A DNA stretch of 64,000 nucleotides, taken from contig QVRM01002224.1 in NCBI GenBank assembly GCA_003439945.1, positions 124,001 through 188,000 on the forward strand. The letters run 5' to 3'. The stretch is from Dermanyssus gallinae (lineage: Eukaryota > Arthropoda > Arachnida > Mesostigmata > Dermanyssidae). The notes beneath the pieces were generated by a model. It had not been told where the DNA came from, made no database searches, and saw only the letters and a list, made by a program, of their open reading frames with translations. Of the stretch, positions 22,560 through 34,229 are shown piece after piece. The stretch's first letter is position 1. Every line of letters begins with the position of its first letter. Both the position numbers and the translations under genes were made by a program.

Positions 22560-24275
22560 CACTCGTCAGGGCCGCATCATGAGGGTTGACCTTAGGCGAC
22601 TCGTTATTGTCAGCGTCTGTGCTCTAGCTAATTTAGGTTTTGTGTCGCACACACTTCGAACGTAACCGTGCAGAGATACTCATAGTGTTGCTTCAATAAA
22701 TCCCTCCTAATTATTTTATTTTTTAACATTGTAGATGTTAAATTAACCTATTTAATTTCTACAATATACTTAAAAGCATGCAGCTGCGGAACAATTTTGC
22801 GGAGAGCGATATTCTCGTATACCCGGGACGAAGAGACAGAGACTCTAGCGAGATCAATTGACTAATGGCTTGTTCTTATTTTTAGTCCTACGCCTACCGT
22901 GTCAATTGGTGCCAAACAACTAAATTTCTCTGGCCGATTCCGTTACTCCACTTGGTCTACCTACCAGCGAGGTAACCAAATGCCGACTGACACTGACAGA
23001 CGCTAGTGTCCCATCTGTTTTGCCCTTCTTGCACTGCGAATAACATGTCAAGTTATTGGCACGTGTATCGGTCTGTGTGTATAAATTAAGTACCACGCGA
23101 CCAATTGAAACGTCCAGAAAGTATGTGAGTAGTTAGTGCTCTGACGAGCACTAACTCGCTACACTGAAGCGCGATCACACAGGTCGACGTGTCAAAGGCG
23201 CAATTGGACTCTCGTCAACGTATTTCTACGGACCCACAGCTTGCTTGTGTCTACGCTATCCTTCGGATGTCAGCACACGCGTACCGTTGTACATCCTTGC
23301 CGCACAGCGTCATGTTATTGTTGTTGCTTTGGAAGCTGCTGCTCAATCTCGTTAAGCCTCCTGTTCGCGTAGGGAGGGAACTAGCGCACAATTGCACAAA
23401 GTTGAGTCCCTTTGAAGAACCTGGCCGAAGCACTTCATCGTAGTCTATTGTTTTCGGTATTCGCCCAACTCTACCTAGTCTAGAACACTTCACTCTGCGG
23501 CGAGGTAGATTACTAGATGCATGTCAGACGCGAGTTGCTTTGCCTAGCAACGATGTTGCTCACGCAGGAGGGGCTGACGAAAATTAACCGGCATTTCGTT
23601 TTGGCCAAGATGCCCTTGCAACATCTTTTTGCGTCCATTGCTCATTACGGTGCGCGCGCCTACCAGCCTCGTTGCCGGATCAAGTTTGAACCCGTCTCGA
23701 GACGTCTAAACTTTCTAGTGAGTGTTAAGCGTGTTTGAATGCGTGGATATATGTATATAACAAATTACTAGACTAATAAGTTGTCTTTTCGCTGCAGTGG
23801 AAACCTCGGCAGCTGCGTAAGTACGCGTGCTCAGTTGTGCGTCGTAGTAGTTAATTGACAGCACATTAAGGTCGCTAGCAATGCTACGCCATGCTAGAGA
23901 CATGTTTCATTATTTATCTCCTTTTTTACATACGTTCCAAGTTCTATATATTTGTTGTTCTGATACAGCTACGACGTCAACAAAACGCACCATTATCCAA
24001 TACCTATGTAGTATTATACAGCTGGGTTGTCTCTATTGTCCATATTTCCAAAAGTTCCTCTTCTATGTTGCCCTAGCCTTGGCTATGGTTCCTTCGTTGA
24101 CACCAACATTGCGATGTAGACTTTACCTCGACTCGGTATATGTTAAGTTAAATGGATAGTGGGACTTGAAAGTTTACCTTAACTAAATGTAAGTTGCTTA
24201 AATTTGAACTAAATTAAATATGTAGTTATACAAAAAAGGAATGAAGTTCGAAATGCAAAGAACTATCATCATATG
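22560..24275. other. no gene recognised
   Basis: Unassigned sequence. Frames at 23189-23443, 23517-23738 and 23881-24159 are short and carry no motif I know. Confidence 0.35.
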
Positions 24276-24675
24276 ATTTATTTCACTCACATTGAGTATG
24301 TATACAATGTTGACACTTATACCTTTGTCAGCTATTCTCGGCATGTTATTCACGAGAGGCAGAGCAAATATCTCTTTGCTAGGGCCAGGTAGGCGCATGG
24401 TACTTTGTACTCGCCTGAGAGCACAGTCGACAGACGCACTCCGTGTACTGTTCGTGGAGGTTCCCATTCGAACAGACCAGGCGATGATAACCATGAGCTA
24501 TCTGGGATAAACGTGGCGATTGTCACATGCAAACCAGAGGTGAGAGGCACTGAAAATATCCAGGTATCTAACCTTTCGTCGGATTTCAACCTCGATCGGA
24601 TTGTCTCAACAACCGGTGCACAGCCTGACATTAGGTACGCAAAGCGGCTCCTTGCCCGCATTGACAGGCAATGAA
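24276..24675 (+). repeat. unclassified dispersed repeat U1, longest copy
   Basis: Aligns with 45645-46080 on the opposite strand over its whole length. Shared blocks include TTTATTTCACTCA-ATTGAGTATG, AGGGCCAGG-AGGC, AGCACAGTCGACAGA-GCACTC, GTGGCGATTGTCACATGCAA, GTGAGAGGC, CTGACATTAG and CTCCTTGCCCGCATT. One frame (24405-24674) stays open for 89 codons with STVDR, VAIVTCK and KRLLARI, and parts of these peptides are also readable in the other copy (STVDR, VAIVTCKT, KRLLARI). This suggests a protein-coding ancestor, but the family is unknown to me. Confidence 0.65.
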
Positions 24676-24679
24676 TTCG

Positions 24680-25849
24680 CTTCATGCACATTGCAAAACA
24701 CCTTTCAAGCAAACCAGAGCTTGCCCGAGTGATTAATAATAATAGTTGATTCTCTTATAACCACACCCTGTCCCTATACTCTGTCAAGACTAACAGCCTT
24801 GGGACAATCTTGAGGTGGAAGAGTGCCACTGTCGTCGGGAAGGACAGTCGCCGGTCGCTCACTACTATGTTATCTGCGTGCATTACAACTATGGCCTTCT
24901 GGAACTCCAGTCAAATATAGCCGACAAAATCGGCAAGCAGAAAAGTGAAGGAGACGCAGCTCAATGTGTCCCCTTGCGGGATTCCCACATTTTGTCTTAC
25001 GAGCAACTCTTTCTGCAAACCCTATACCAGTAAGGTGTCCTTATCGAAATTAGGCTCAGAAGAGAGCCATCAACCCCTGCGTGTCGGAATGACTTCACCA
25101 ACTACAACAACAAGAAAACTAGATTTTAAGATGTAAATGCAAGCGTCGACAGATGTTAAATTGTGTATTACAAAAAACGTTTTTTGTCTCGATAGTTACA
25201 AGGAAAGGACGAAAACACAGTAATTATTTAAAACTATTATCGCCGCTTGGTTAGTAAAGGAGGCTATGTATTGTACTTTGCTGCGGATAGTTTATTTTTG
25301 TTACAGTCAGTCCATACGCCACGAAACGTTGGATCGTTTGTGAGAACGAGCTGTACAATTGCATTCGACTAATTAGCTAAAGTTGTCTTGTAGAGATGTT
25401 AAAATTTAACTAAAACAGTACCTTAGTGCTTTTCTTGTGTACTGCACACATTGCTTAGTTGTGGAACCTCGCTTAATATTTTTCATTTAGGTGTACATCA
25501 TATATATCTAACTTCACCCAAATTAACATATTCAACGTTTTTCTTTTTTTCAGTGGTGCTAAGACTAATAATTGTATTCGAGTGCCCTTGTGCTCAGTAA
25601 GTCAAACAGAAGACTGACGTTTTTCTTTTGCATCGACTTCCGTACGCGTTTTTCTAATCTAATAAGTCTAATAAAAAGCCGAGCATAGTACCTTGAAAGT
25701 AAATATTTTTTCAGAGGATGCGTCAACAAGCTGGTCACTTGAGAAGAAAAGGCGCGCGTTCTCCACTATATACTATTGTCAGCAGATTTGGGCAGTTCTG
25801 GTGAATGACGGGTAGAGCTTGAACTGTATGTGTGGAGTGAAAGACTTAT
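24680..25849. other. no gene recognised
   Basis: AT-rich unassigned sequence with short frames only. Confidence 0.35.
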
Positions 25850-26905
25850 GTACTTTGATAATCAACGAACAGATTTACAAGAAGAACAACCTATACTCGA
25901 CTGGTACGCTTGGCGAAACGCGGATGACACTATGGTGCTATAGTGCCCATTGCTGACCAACAAGTTGAACAGCTGCGACCTCCTGCCATGGGCAAAAGCA
26001 TTAAGCTATATATATATATATATATATATCTGCAACTTGCGTTGCACTCCGCGACTTCCTATCCTCGGTGGCCAAGAGGACAGAGGCACAGAGACAGAAA
26101 ATTCTTGTCTAGGCGCTACCGGGCCGGCCGCTGGCTGAGGACGCGCAAGAAGGACGGCGACACTTCATGGACCCAAGCACGGGAGCACTCCCTGGACACA
26201 TGGGCGCGCACGTGGTCCAACCTACCAGCTGGGTATACCAGAGGGGCCTGAACAAGAAGCCTAATTACTGACCTCATAACCTGGTATAAGCTCAAGGGAA
26301 CACTTACATATCACTCCGTGCAAGTGCTCACAGGGCATGGACAATTCCAGTCGTACCTTATCCGCATAGGCAAGGCGAATACAGATATCTGCGTTCTCTG
26401 CACCACAAGCGCACCCGACGACGCGGCGCACACCGTAGAGGACTGCGAGGCCCTTGCGGCCTACGCACGGGCTCTTCCTATGTCCACAAAGGTAGCCCGA
26501 CTACGACCATCGTGGCCAACATGCTCAAGTCGACAACGGACTGGCACGCTGGGATTCAATACTTAGACTGGCTTATGCGCGAAAAATTTTGCCAGGAAGA
26601 TCGCCGCAGATCGCGATTCAACACTAGGCCTCTAGTGTCCACTCCCGGGCAGGACCCACTCCCTGCTCGGGACATACTCGTGGACTAAGGAGAGGGTCGC
26701 AGCACGGGACTCCCCTCTTCTGGTCTCGAGGTAATGGTTCACAATTCCGAACTAGAAGAGAGTGGGAGAGGTGGTTTTTAGTGGGTAGAACGCGCGGATT
26801 GGATCAAGTATTATACTTTTCCCCGGCGTTTAGTCCCACACTACCCTTCATTAACATCGAAGCGTGTGCGTAAAGCATTTTCCACCTCTACCAAAAAAAA
26901 GAGTT
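25850..26905 (+). mobile_element. 5'-truncated, decayed R1-like retrotransposon copy
   Basis: The right part is a clear relative of the main element. It encodes QVLTGHGQFQSYL followed by a C-x2-C...H...C finger (ICVLC, then H and C in HTVEDC), and ends with the family 3' UTR (TTTAGTGGGTAG, TAGTCCCACACTACCC, CCACCTCTACC then A8). The left part, about 25880-26008, reads NADDTMVL then CPLLTNKL, consistent with an RT motif C, so a fragment of palm domain may precede a (TA)n tract at 26009-26030. Frameshifts and stops separate the pieces. No target-site duplication was found. Confidence 0.75.
26190..26640 (+). pseudogene. R1-like ORF2 C-terminal domain, broken
   Basis: The segment from about 26180 to 26640 aligns with residues after the reverse transcriptase in the main element. 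It runs from a W-rich spacer (WARTWSNLPAG) to LITDLITWYKLKGTLTYHSVQVLTGHGQFQSYLxRIxKA and the zinc-finger-like CVLC-H-C block. In R1-clade proteins this C-terminal cysteine motif follows the RT and is thought to take part in nucleic acid binding. One stop (TGA after GYTRGA) and a shift after the finger break it. Confidence 0.7.
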
Positions 26906-27678
26906 GGCTGGCAGAAAACTTGCGCTTCCCGCTTCATGCTTTCTCGCTCGGTAGGCTAAGATGCCACATACAGCCGACAGAGCGACGAAGTAACAGATAT
27001 GCCAAAAGCAAGCAAGCAAAGCAAGGTTAAGCAGCTGTTGGAGTCATGCAGCTACACCTTTCAATTGATTCAACATTGACCCAGGAAAAAGGGGCAATAT
27101 TAACCACGATGATGCCTCATTGCTGAGAAAATGGACATTACCCAGCTCCCCATAAGATTGACCTAGTAAATAACGACACAAATGTACGTCTTCATTCACT
27201 AATTCAACAGCCAAGAGGTTGCCAACTATTTTTTCAAATCAATTGTTCCAAATAAAACCTTAAGAATATACGTATATGAACAGAAAAAGGTCGAATGTAA
27301 GATGCCTATTCGAGTATCTAGCAGGTCGGCCGGTTGGAATCACACTCACTGAGGTACGTCCCCTGATGGACCACGTGAAGGATCTACAACAGTGAAGGCC
27401 AGCCTACAAGGCAGCGAGCAAGAAAGAAGAACTATCTGAACTCAGACTAATAAATGAATGGTGGGCAAGTGAAACTGTCTGGCTGTCCACCGTTTTACCC
27501 CAGCCCAATGATCAGCCCTTACAGTCATTGCATTGTCCTTTTCACACAGAGAACAGTGTAGGTGTCAGGCGGGTTATCAGTTTATAGTTTTCAGTAATCA
27601 GTTTCTCATCCGCGAGTATACGTCGGCGGCACGCTTCACGTAGCCAGGGCTAGTTAGCTACGAGTAAACTGATCTCTG
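26906..27678. other. no gene recognised; short open run before the main element
   Basis: Unassigned sequence. A 64-codon run without ATG at 27394-27587 (PAYKAASKKEELSEL...) is open by chance or is a relic. No promoter or 5' UTR of the following retrotransposon could be defined. Confidence 0.35.
27671..27678 (+). repeat. candidate target-site duplication, left copy
   Basis: GATCTCTG here is repeated at 32581-32588 immediately after the poly(A) tail of the main R1-like element. Eight bases is short, so this is suggestive rather than proven. Confidence 0.45.
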
Positions 27679-27789
27679 CGGCAACAAATCGGGCAAACGC
27701 CTAATCTGTGTAAGGCCAGTAACACGAAGATCGAGCTCAAGGAGCTGTCTCAAAAGCTTCCCAGGACCCTGGAACGTCTAGAAAAGGTC

Positions 27790-30700
27790 TTGGAGGACAG
27801 AGGGAAGGCCTACCGAGAAGTTAGGTCAGCTGATGAGGAAGAGATAGAACAGCTTAGAGGGGAAGTCGAAACTCTACGAACAAACGAGTGCAGACTGAGG
27901 GTAGAGCTCGAGGGTCTAAGAGAGAATGGGGTACAGGAGAATAGGAAAGACATCCAACGAGAGAAGATAAGCGAGCGGGTAAAAGGCCTCGAACTCCTAT
28001 GCGCACGCTGTCACGGGGAGCTAGATAAAGATAGGGCCAAGGAGCTGGAACTAGAAACAGAGGCCACGGAGATAGAAAATAGTATAGAAAGGGCAAGCAC
28101 TCCGGAAGAGCTGGTGAGAGCCGTCAAGGGACACTGGCCTGAGAGGGTGATTAAACACTTAAAGGTCACCACTGACGCCCTCACCACTCAGAGGGAGGTT
28201 AGGGTAGCGGTTATCACTAAGGGGTCAGATCCGGATAAGGGTTTAATAGAGGGGCTGGCGGCACAGTTTCCCACGCTAGCAGCGGTGGCTGACATGAGCG
28301 CAGGGACGGCCGCTGTTCTTAAAAATAGCGACGCCGTCGAATTCTTAGAGGGTTCAGGAAACCAAGCGGCCTCTCAAAGGTACTTGGTAGTGGGAGTGAT
28401 AAACCCGGAAGAAGAACTAGGGACCACGACCCTGGGGGTGCTCCAAGCTGTCGTGGGAAAAGCGCTGGGGCTGGCTGGCGGGGAGAAACCCCCGTTGATG
28501 CACGTCACAAGGGAGCGCCGTACACAGACGCTTCTACAGGCTCTGGAAATCTGCTGCCGTAAGACCGGCGACGGCAGTGGCCTCCTAGAGGTTTGTTCGA
28601 GACAAACAAGGAAGACCGGAGCCAAACCGGAGCAGGGAGCAAGGAGCACCCTCAGGGTTAAGGTCGAAGAGGGAAAAACCTTCGCCGACACTCTCCGGGG
28701 TGTTAGAGAACAAGTCAGGCAGCAGGAAGGCGCCGGGATAACGGTTAGGGGGGTAGTTAAAAGTAAGGAGGGTGACCTTATAATTAGAATAGAGGAGAGT
28801 GAAAAGGGCGCAGGAGAGAAAATGGCGGCGGCCATTCGGGAATCTGCAAAGATGCAGACCGACTGCCGAGAGCTTAACCAGGGGCAGACCATCGCCCTGT
28901 GGGGGATTGACCCACTCTTGGACGGGAAGCAGGTCGAAAGCGAACTGCAAAATGCCTTGCAGCTCCCGGCCGGCGCCAAGATCACAGCTACCGAGCCAAG
29001 GCTCGGAAGAGCTGAAGTTTGGTACGCACTGGTTACGGCGTCCCCGGCGGCGGCAAGAGCCATATGCTCCCGCAAGACCCTTAAGCTGGGCTCGAGGTGG
29101 TGCAGACCTGAGGAGTGGATTAGGCTCCCCAACTGCTACAAGTGTCATAGGCCGGGCCATAAGGCCCAAGACTGCAAAGCAGAGAGCCAGGTGCCTCGGG
29201 TATGCCACAAATGTGGTGAACCTGACCACCTGGTAGCCAATTGCAAAGCAACGACACCAAAGTGTCTGGTCTGCGGAATAGAGGGGCACCGAGCGGATAG
29301 GATGTCTTGCCCGGCCTATAGGGAGCAGCGGCGGGAGGCCCGAAGGGGCGTCGCCAAGGGACAGGTAGATGGCAAGGAGTCCCAAGTAGAAGCCCAAATA
29401 ACCAAGAAGAGCAATAAAAAAGGGAATAAAGACAAAGGGGCTAGAAATAAGAAGACAACCGTTATCCCAGCAGACCGGGTAGGGGTCATCTATAGCTGCT
29501 ACTTCTCTCCCAACAGGGAGGAGGAGGAATTTCTCGAGGAACTTGCCCAGAGCGCGGGGGCACATGCAGGTAAGAGGGTAGTGATCACCGGGGATTTTAA
29601 CGCAGCCAGCATAGCATGGGGTAGCCGAACCACAACTAGACGGGCCCAAACTCTACAGGAGTGGATGGCTGAAAAAAGTCTAATGGTTCTTAATGACGGA
29701 AGGGTCCAGAGGAGGGAGGGAGGGAGCCAGACGGCCTTCATTGACCTAACAATGGTCAATGAGGCGGCCTTTCTACTGGTGGTAGAGTGGAGGGTGAGGG
29801 AGACGGAGGAGACCATGAGTGACCACAGATACATCTGTTTCACCATCAGTACCCCCGAGGTGGCCCTCGCCCCGCCACCTAGTAAGAGATGGCAGATGCG
29901 GAAACTCGACGCCAAGATTCTAGTGGCTGAAGTAGACGAGGGTTGCAAACAACTGGGAGACACGGTAGGGGATGAATATCAAATAATTAGCATACTCTAT
30001 ACAGTATGCGAGAAAGCTGCTCTCTCACAACACCACGGGAGCCGCCACCCTCCTAATTACTGGTGGAACAAAGGGATCGCAGCTGCCCGCAGGGCTTTCA
30101 TTAGGCTAAATAGGATTTTCACGAGAACACGCAGCTGGTTAACGCAAAGAAAACGACGGGTGGGATTCTACGGGGAACGAGAGACCGCAAGAGCTGAATC
30201 CCAATTGACGGAGTACAAGGCTGCTCGATTGAGACTCCGAGGGCTCATCGCCAAAAGTAAAGCCCGAGCGGAGAAAGAGCTGATAGACGCGGTGGAGAGC
30301 GACGTATGGGGCCTGCCGTACCGAATAGTTATGGCCAAACTCCGGAGACCTCCCCCGAAACTCCCCGCGGATGTGCTGCGGGAGACTGTAACCGGTCTTT
30401 GTCCGGCACAGCCGCGGAGAGAAAACGAGGAGTTCTCGGTCACCCCGGAAGACATTCCGGAGGTGACGCTGGAGGAGGTCGAACAAGCCCGGAATCGGTT
30501 GGCAACCGGTAAAGCGCCCGGCCTAGACGGAATTCCCCCAGAGGTAGCGAGGCTACTGGTCAAAAGGTGGCCTAAGGTCTTCCAAGACCTTGCCAACAAG
30601 CTTCTGAGAGAGGGGAGATTCCCGAGGCTGTGGAAAAGGGCAAGCCTGGTTCTGATCCCCAAACCCGGGAGGAAGACGGGGCCTTCGGCTTACCGGCCCA

Positions 30701-31719
30701 TATGCCTCATTGACGCCATGGGTAAGCTCCTGGAGAACGTTATAGTCAAGAGACTAAACGACGAGATTGAGGAAAAGAACGCCCTATCAGATGCCCAGTA
30801 CGGTTTCCGGAAGGGCAGATCCGCATTAGGGGCTCTAAAGAAGGTTCTGAAACGGGCGGGTGAGGAGACTATGAAGACCCCTAAAACAAGGGGATTCGTG
30901 CTCCTGATCCTCCTGGATGTCAAAAATGCCTTCAACACAATGAATTGGAAAGTAATTGTGGAGGCGATGAAGAGGAAGGGCTTTTCCCTCTACCTCCGTC
31001 GAATGATTTCATCCTACCTGGATGACAGAGGCTTGGTTGCAGGGGGGCAGGAGTACGAGGTTACTGCCGGAGTCCCACAGGGCTCGATTCTAGGACCCGT
31101 GCTCTGGAACATAGCTTACGACGGGGTGCTCGAGATCCGAGGTCTCCCGTATGGGGTGGAGACGTTGGCGTACGCCGATGACCTTGCACTCATGATAACG
31201 GCCAGGACCGAAAGAGCCCTGGAGAGCGCCGCCAATGAGGCCTTGTCAATGGTGTCCGAGTGGATGGAGTCCCATCACTTGAAACTGGCACCCGACAAGA
31301 CGGAGGCGATGTACCTAACAGGCAGAAAGAGGACGACCGGCATTAACCTCGTGATGGCGGGCCACCCGATAGAAATCAGAAAGAAGGTAAAGTACCTTGG
31401 GGTCATGCTAGACACTGGACTGACCGGATCGGCACACGTTAAGTACGTGGCCGAAAAGGCCCAAAGGGTCTCCCTGAACCTGGCGCGGATCATGCCTAGG
31501 GTCGGTGGGGTGGCTGAGGTGAAAAGAAGGCTCCTGGCCTCGGTGGCCGAATCAACGGCGCTATACGCAGCCCCAGTCTGGGGGGACATGGCAATGCGGA
31601 CGGCGAAAAATAGGGGGGCACTGAGGTCGACCCAACGAACGCTGGCAATCAGGGTAAGCCGGGCGTATCGAACAGTCTCGACCGAAGCTCTCCTGGTCCT
31701 AGCCAAAATGCTGCCATGA
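27790..31719 (+). pseudogene. gag-pol fused open frame of the R1-like element
   Basis: 1309 codons without a stop. The frame is open from 27673 but no ATG lies near its start, and codon 1 here is TTG. An N-terminal charged coiled-coil-like segment (residues 1-110) precedes the gag core. Three zinc knuckles follow: CYKCHRPGHKAQDC from 449, CHKCGEPDHLVANC from about 471, and CLVCGIEGHRADRMSC at 492-507. Endonuclease sequence then starts abruptly at about 560 (VGVIYSCYFSP), with GDFN at 601-604 and SDH at 677-679. The N-terminal third of the APE fold, with its first catalytic residues, is missing. The reverse transcriptase has KAPGLDGIPPE from 908, motif A D1043, GVPQGS at 1094-1099 and YADD at 1128-1131. 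R1 elements normally have separate overlapping gag and pol frames, so the fusion probably arose by an in-frame deletion. It ends in TGA before the usual C-terminus. Confidence 0.9.
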
Positions 31720-32367
31720 GACCTCCTAGTCGCTGAACGAAGTAAAATGTATCTAGACGAAGGTCTGGATCTCACCAGGGCCAGGAGTGCCACCATATCG
31801 GCCTGGAATGAGGAGTGGGCGCAGGTAAGACCCGGTGTGACCACAGGGAGCTGGACCAAGAGTCTGATACCGGACCTCAGGGTATGGTATGACCGCCGAC
31901 ACGGGGAGCTTTCCTACTGGACGACTCAGGTTCTGACCGGACACGGCCAGTTCCAGAGCTACCTGTCAAGGATCAAGAAGGCCATCAGCGATATCTGCGT
32001 ACTGTGCGACTCTGGAGAAACGGACAACGTAGAGCATACTGTTCTGCGGTGTGATGCTCTCAGGGAAGCACGGGATGCAGCACCAACCGCTGTGAGAGGC
32101 CGACCCGTCAAGGAGGTGGTCTCCCATATGATGACTTCGGCGGAGGCATGGAGGGAGGCGACGAACTTGTTCGACGCTGTTTTGACACTCAAGACAGCCA
32201 AGGAAACGGCCAGGCGGAAGAGGTTTGAGCGGGTCTCTCGGGAGAGTGGTCGAGACGAGGAGCCGAGGGAGGGGGGAGTGGGTGGGGAGCAGCCAGGCCC
32301 TCATGGTCTCGACGCACCCTCACAGGACGGATTACAAAATGGCATCCCCCTATCCAACCGCAGGTAG
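31720..32367 (+). pseudogene. C-terminal part of the R1-like pol, separated by an in-frame TGA
   Basis: The same frame as the 1309-codon frame continues for 215 more codons after TGA 31717-31719: DLLVAERSKMYLDEG leads into LTGHGQFQSYL and the finger CVLC-x9-H-x4-C. Family proteins keep this segment joined to the reverse transcriptase, so the TGA is a nonsense change within one frame, probably from CGA or TGG. The codons on either side are not otherwise disturbed, which suggests the lesion is recent. The tail after the finger is basic and Gly/Pro-rich and ends at TAG. Confidence 0.85.
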
Positions 32368-32454
32368 ACATGCGGGATGATAGTCAGGGATAGAGCTGAT
32401 TGAAGAAGAACGGCAGAGACGCCTCTCCCACGGCTTCGATGTAATGCCAAAGTA

Positions 32455-32580
32455 ATACCGAGCCTGGGGGGGTGGGGAGGAATCCGGGTTTAGTGGGTTT
32501 GCGAGTCTCACACTAGTCACGCAGGCTGCTAGTGGCGCATGTGCATCATGCATTCCCGAAACCTCCAAAAAAAAAAAAAA
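32455..32580 (+). other. 3' UTR terminal structure and poly(A) of the R1-like element
   Basis: Contains the family 3' signature: GGGGAGGAATCCGGGTTTAG, TGGGTTTGCGAGTCTCACAC, then GCATTCCCGAAACCTCC and A14. GGAGG pairs with CCTCC just before the A tail. The same layout occurs at 21208-21304 and 26767-26889 with different but mutually complementary arms. Confidence 0.7.
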
Positions 32581-32588
32581 GATCTCTG

Positions 32589-33463
32589 GGATATTGTCAC
32601 CCAGGCGAGCGAGTTCGATGTTTTCTAGAAAAATAGAGTACAGTGGGTAAAATGTGTAGAAAAAAATAGTTGACCTGTATCCACTGTGAAAGACCTGTTA
32701 GATGATTTTTGTTACAGAGAAAGCAATTGAATTACCGAACGAAACCACATACGGCTGTGGGTCAATAGGCACCATAAATCTGTTTTTGTCGAGACAGCTA
32801 CGGTCAGCCCGCAGTGGAAATTAAAGACGGACTACAACAGATGGTTCTTGTGAACAATATACATTCGCTTCGGAACCGCCGTAGCTTGTTAAGTTAAGGG
32901 AAGCTCACTAACCGTCAGACCCAACCATCCAATGCAACAGCTACAATGTGCACCAAAAACAATTAAGCGAAGTAGAGAAGGGGTACTTTGCCGTGTTCGC
33001 ATGCCATGCCAGGGTGTCCATATCGTGGTCACATGCCATGCCAATAATGTTAATATTCTGTGTTGAGCCAACAGCATTTATTTAGGCCGACAATGCACGG
33101 TGATGTTCGAAAGTACAGGGAAGGTGTTGAAGAGGTTCGAGGAAACGATTGAATTACTATTTTTGGCGGCTATGGTGTTTGTTGGAAACGTAGGTTAAAT
33201 ATTAGGTCGATCAACACAACCAATTTCACATCAAAAAGCTCCTCCTAATTAATAAAAACAGCAGAATTCAGACTGCTGTTAGCTAACTTGATTTGATCAA
33301 ATAGGCAGATAGTGGCAATACTAAAAGAATTAGATTTTAGCAAGAGTCTAATAAGACGTTTGTATTAAAATAAAATTCATATTATCTATTTGGTTTTTAC
33401 TAGTTTAGGCTATGAATCTTAACTCAGAAGTCGTATACGAGAGCGGATCGTATATATTTTTTT
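32589..33463. other. no gene recognised
   Basis: Unassigned AT-rich sequence without long frames. Confidence 0.4.
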
Positions 33464-33660
33464 AGAACCGAGCAAAATGGTTTTAGGGCAAAGCATTTGC
33501 CTTACATTCGGGAGGCCTGGGTTCGAGATTCAGACCGGCCACTCTTAAATTGGTTTGCATGATTTACAATTTAGACAAGGTAAATGCCGGAGTGGAAGAA
33601 AAATCAGCCATGATATGAAAAAACGTACACGGGCATTTTAGCCTTACGAAAAAACTTTAA
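33464..33660 (+). mobile_element. tRNA-derived SINE, family B
   Basis: Begins ACCGAGCAAAATGG, has an A-box-like segment and the B box GGGTTCGAGATTC, and continues CAGACCGGCCACTC, then TAAATTGGTTTGCATG and ATGCCGGAGTGGAAG. It aligns along its length with 60718-60930. It has diverged most around the A box and the 3' end. Confidence 0.75.
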
Positions 33661-34110
33661 AAAAAGACTTTTAAAAATTGAACCGGCACCATCAAGGTTT
33701 TTGGTAAGCTTTTTTTGGAAGGGTTATCAGCTACACACAGGACGAACGCCGCCACTAATGTGCGGCGTTTATTGTTTGAGTTTGGTTCAAAGAAGTGAAA
33801 AAAACGAGTTTTAAGGAGCTGAATGGAGGAGCAAGAAATCTACATAATGTTATGTGTCAAAAAACAATTCATATGTTCTAAAATGGTCAAAATGTTAAGA
33901 ATTGCTTATGGTAATCGAGCAGTATTCGGAAACATTGTGTATACGTGGTGCCGTCAACTTAACTCAATTCCGAAAAACGTGTTTAAATTTTGTTTTCGAA
34001 GCGTGGGCAAGACGTGCATTGCAGCTGGCGGGAGTTATTTTGAGAGACAAAAACACTTTCGAAAAAAAAAATATATATATATATTGATCAAGAAAGTCGA
34101 TCGCATTGAC
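33661..34110. other. no gene recognised
   Basis: Unassigned. Plus-strand frame 33823-34143 runs into the following minisatellite and shows no motif. A short (TA)n run lies at 34070-34084. Confidence 0.35.
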
Positions 34111-34226
34111 AAGCAATTTGTTACTTACCTTTACGCAAAATGATTTGTTACTTACCTTTACACAAAATGATTTGTTACTTACCTTTACACAAAATGATTT
34201 GTTACTTATTTTTACACAAAATGATA
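34111..34226 (+). repeat. 27-bp minisatellite, four units
   Basis: Tandem units of AAAATGATTTGTTACTTACC plus TTTACAC, four near-identical copies, the last with two changes. Because 27 is divisible by three, both strands show a 9-residue protein repeat that has no independent support as a gene. Confidence 0.9.
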
Positions 34227-34229
34227 CAG

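Larger units (their letters stand above)
27679..32580 (+). mobile_element. R1-like non-LTR retrotransposon, about 4.9 kb, 5'-truncated and internally deleted
   Basis: The longest coding element in the window. In order it has a gag-like region with three CCHC zinc knuckles, a remnant of an APE endonuclease, a complete reverse transcriptase core, a C-terminal CCHC motif, a 3' UTR with the family hairpin, and poly(A). This order is that of R1-clade elements, which are common in arthropods. An 8-bp direct repeat flanks 27679 and the poly(A). If these are true ends, the copy is truncated inside gag, which fits the absence of any ATG near the start of the open frame. Family relatives lie at 21151, 25850, 35063 and, reversed, 51932. 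Confidence 0.9.

Noticed and set aside
27394..27587. 64-codon open run before the main element as a gag N-terminus
   Set aside because: In-frame stops separate it from the gag-pol frame, it lies upstream of the probable 5' boundary, and it has no ATG.
28374..29649. Two long minus-strand frames of 252 and 354 codons opposite the R1-like ORF
   Set aside because: They lie antisense to the well-supported gag-pol frame, have no domain, and are shadows of its codon bias.
31275..31859. 194-codon minus-strand frame
   Set aside because: Antisense shadow of the RT C-terminal region.
34111..34226. Possible CRISPR array
   Set aside because: Units are directly adjacent with no unique spacers, and the genome is clearly eukaryotic.
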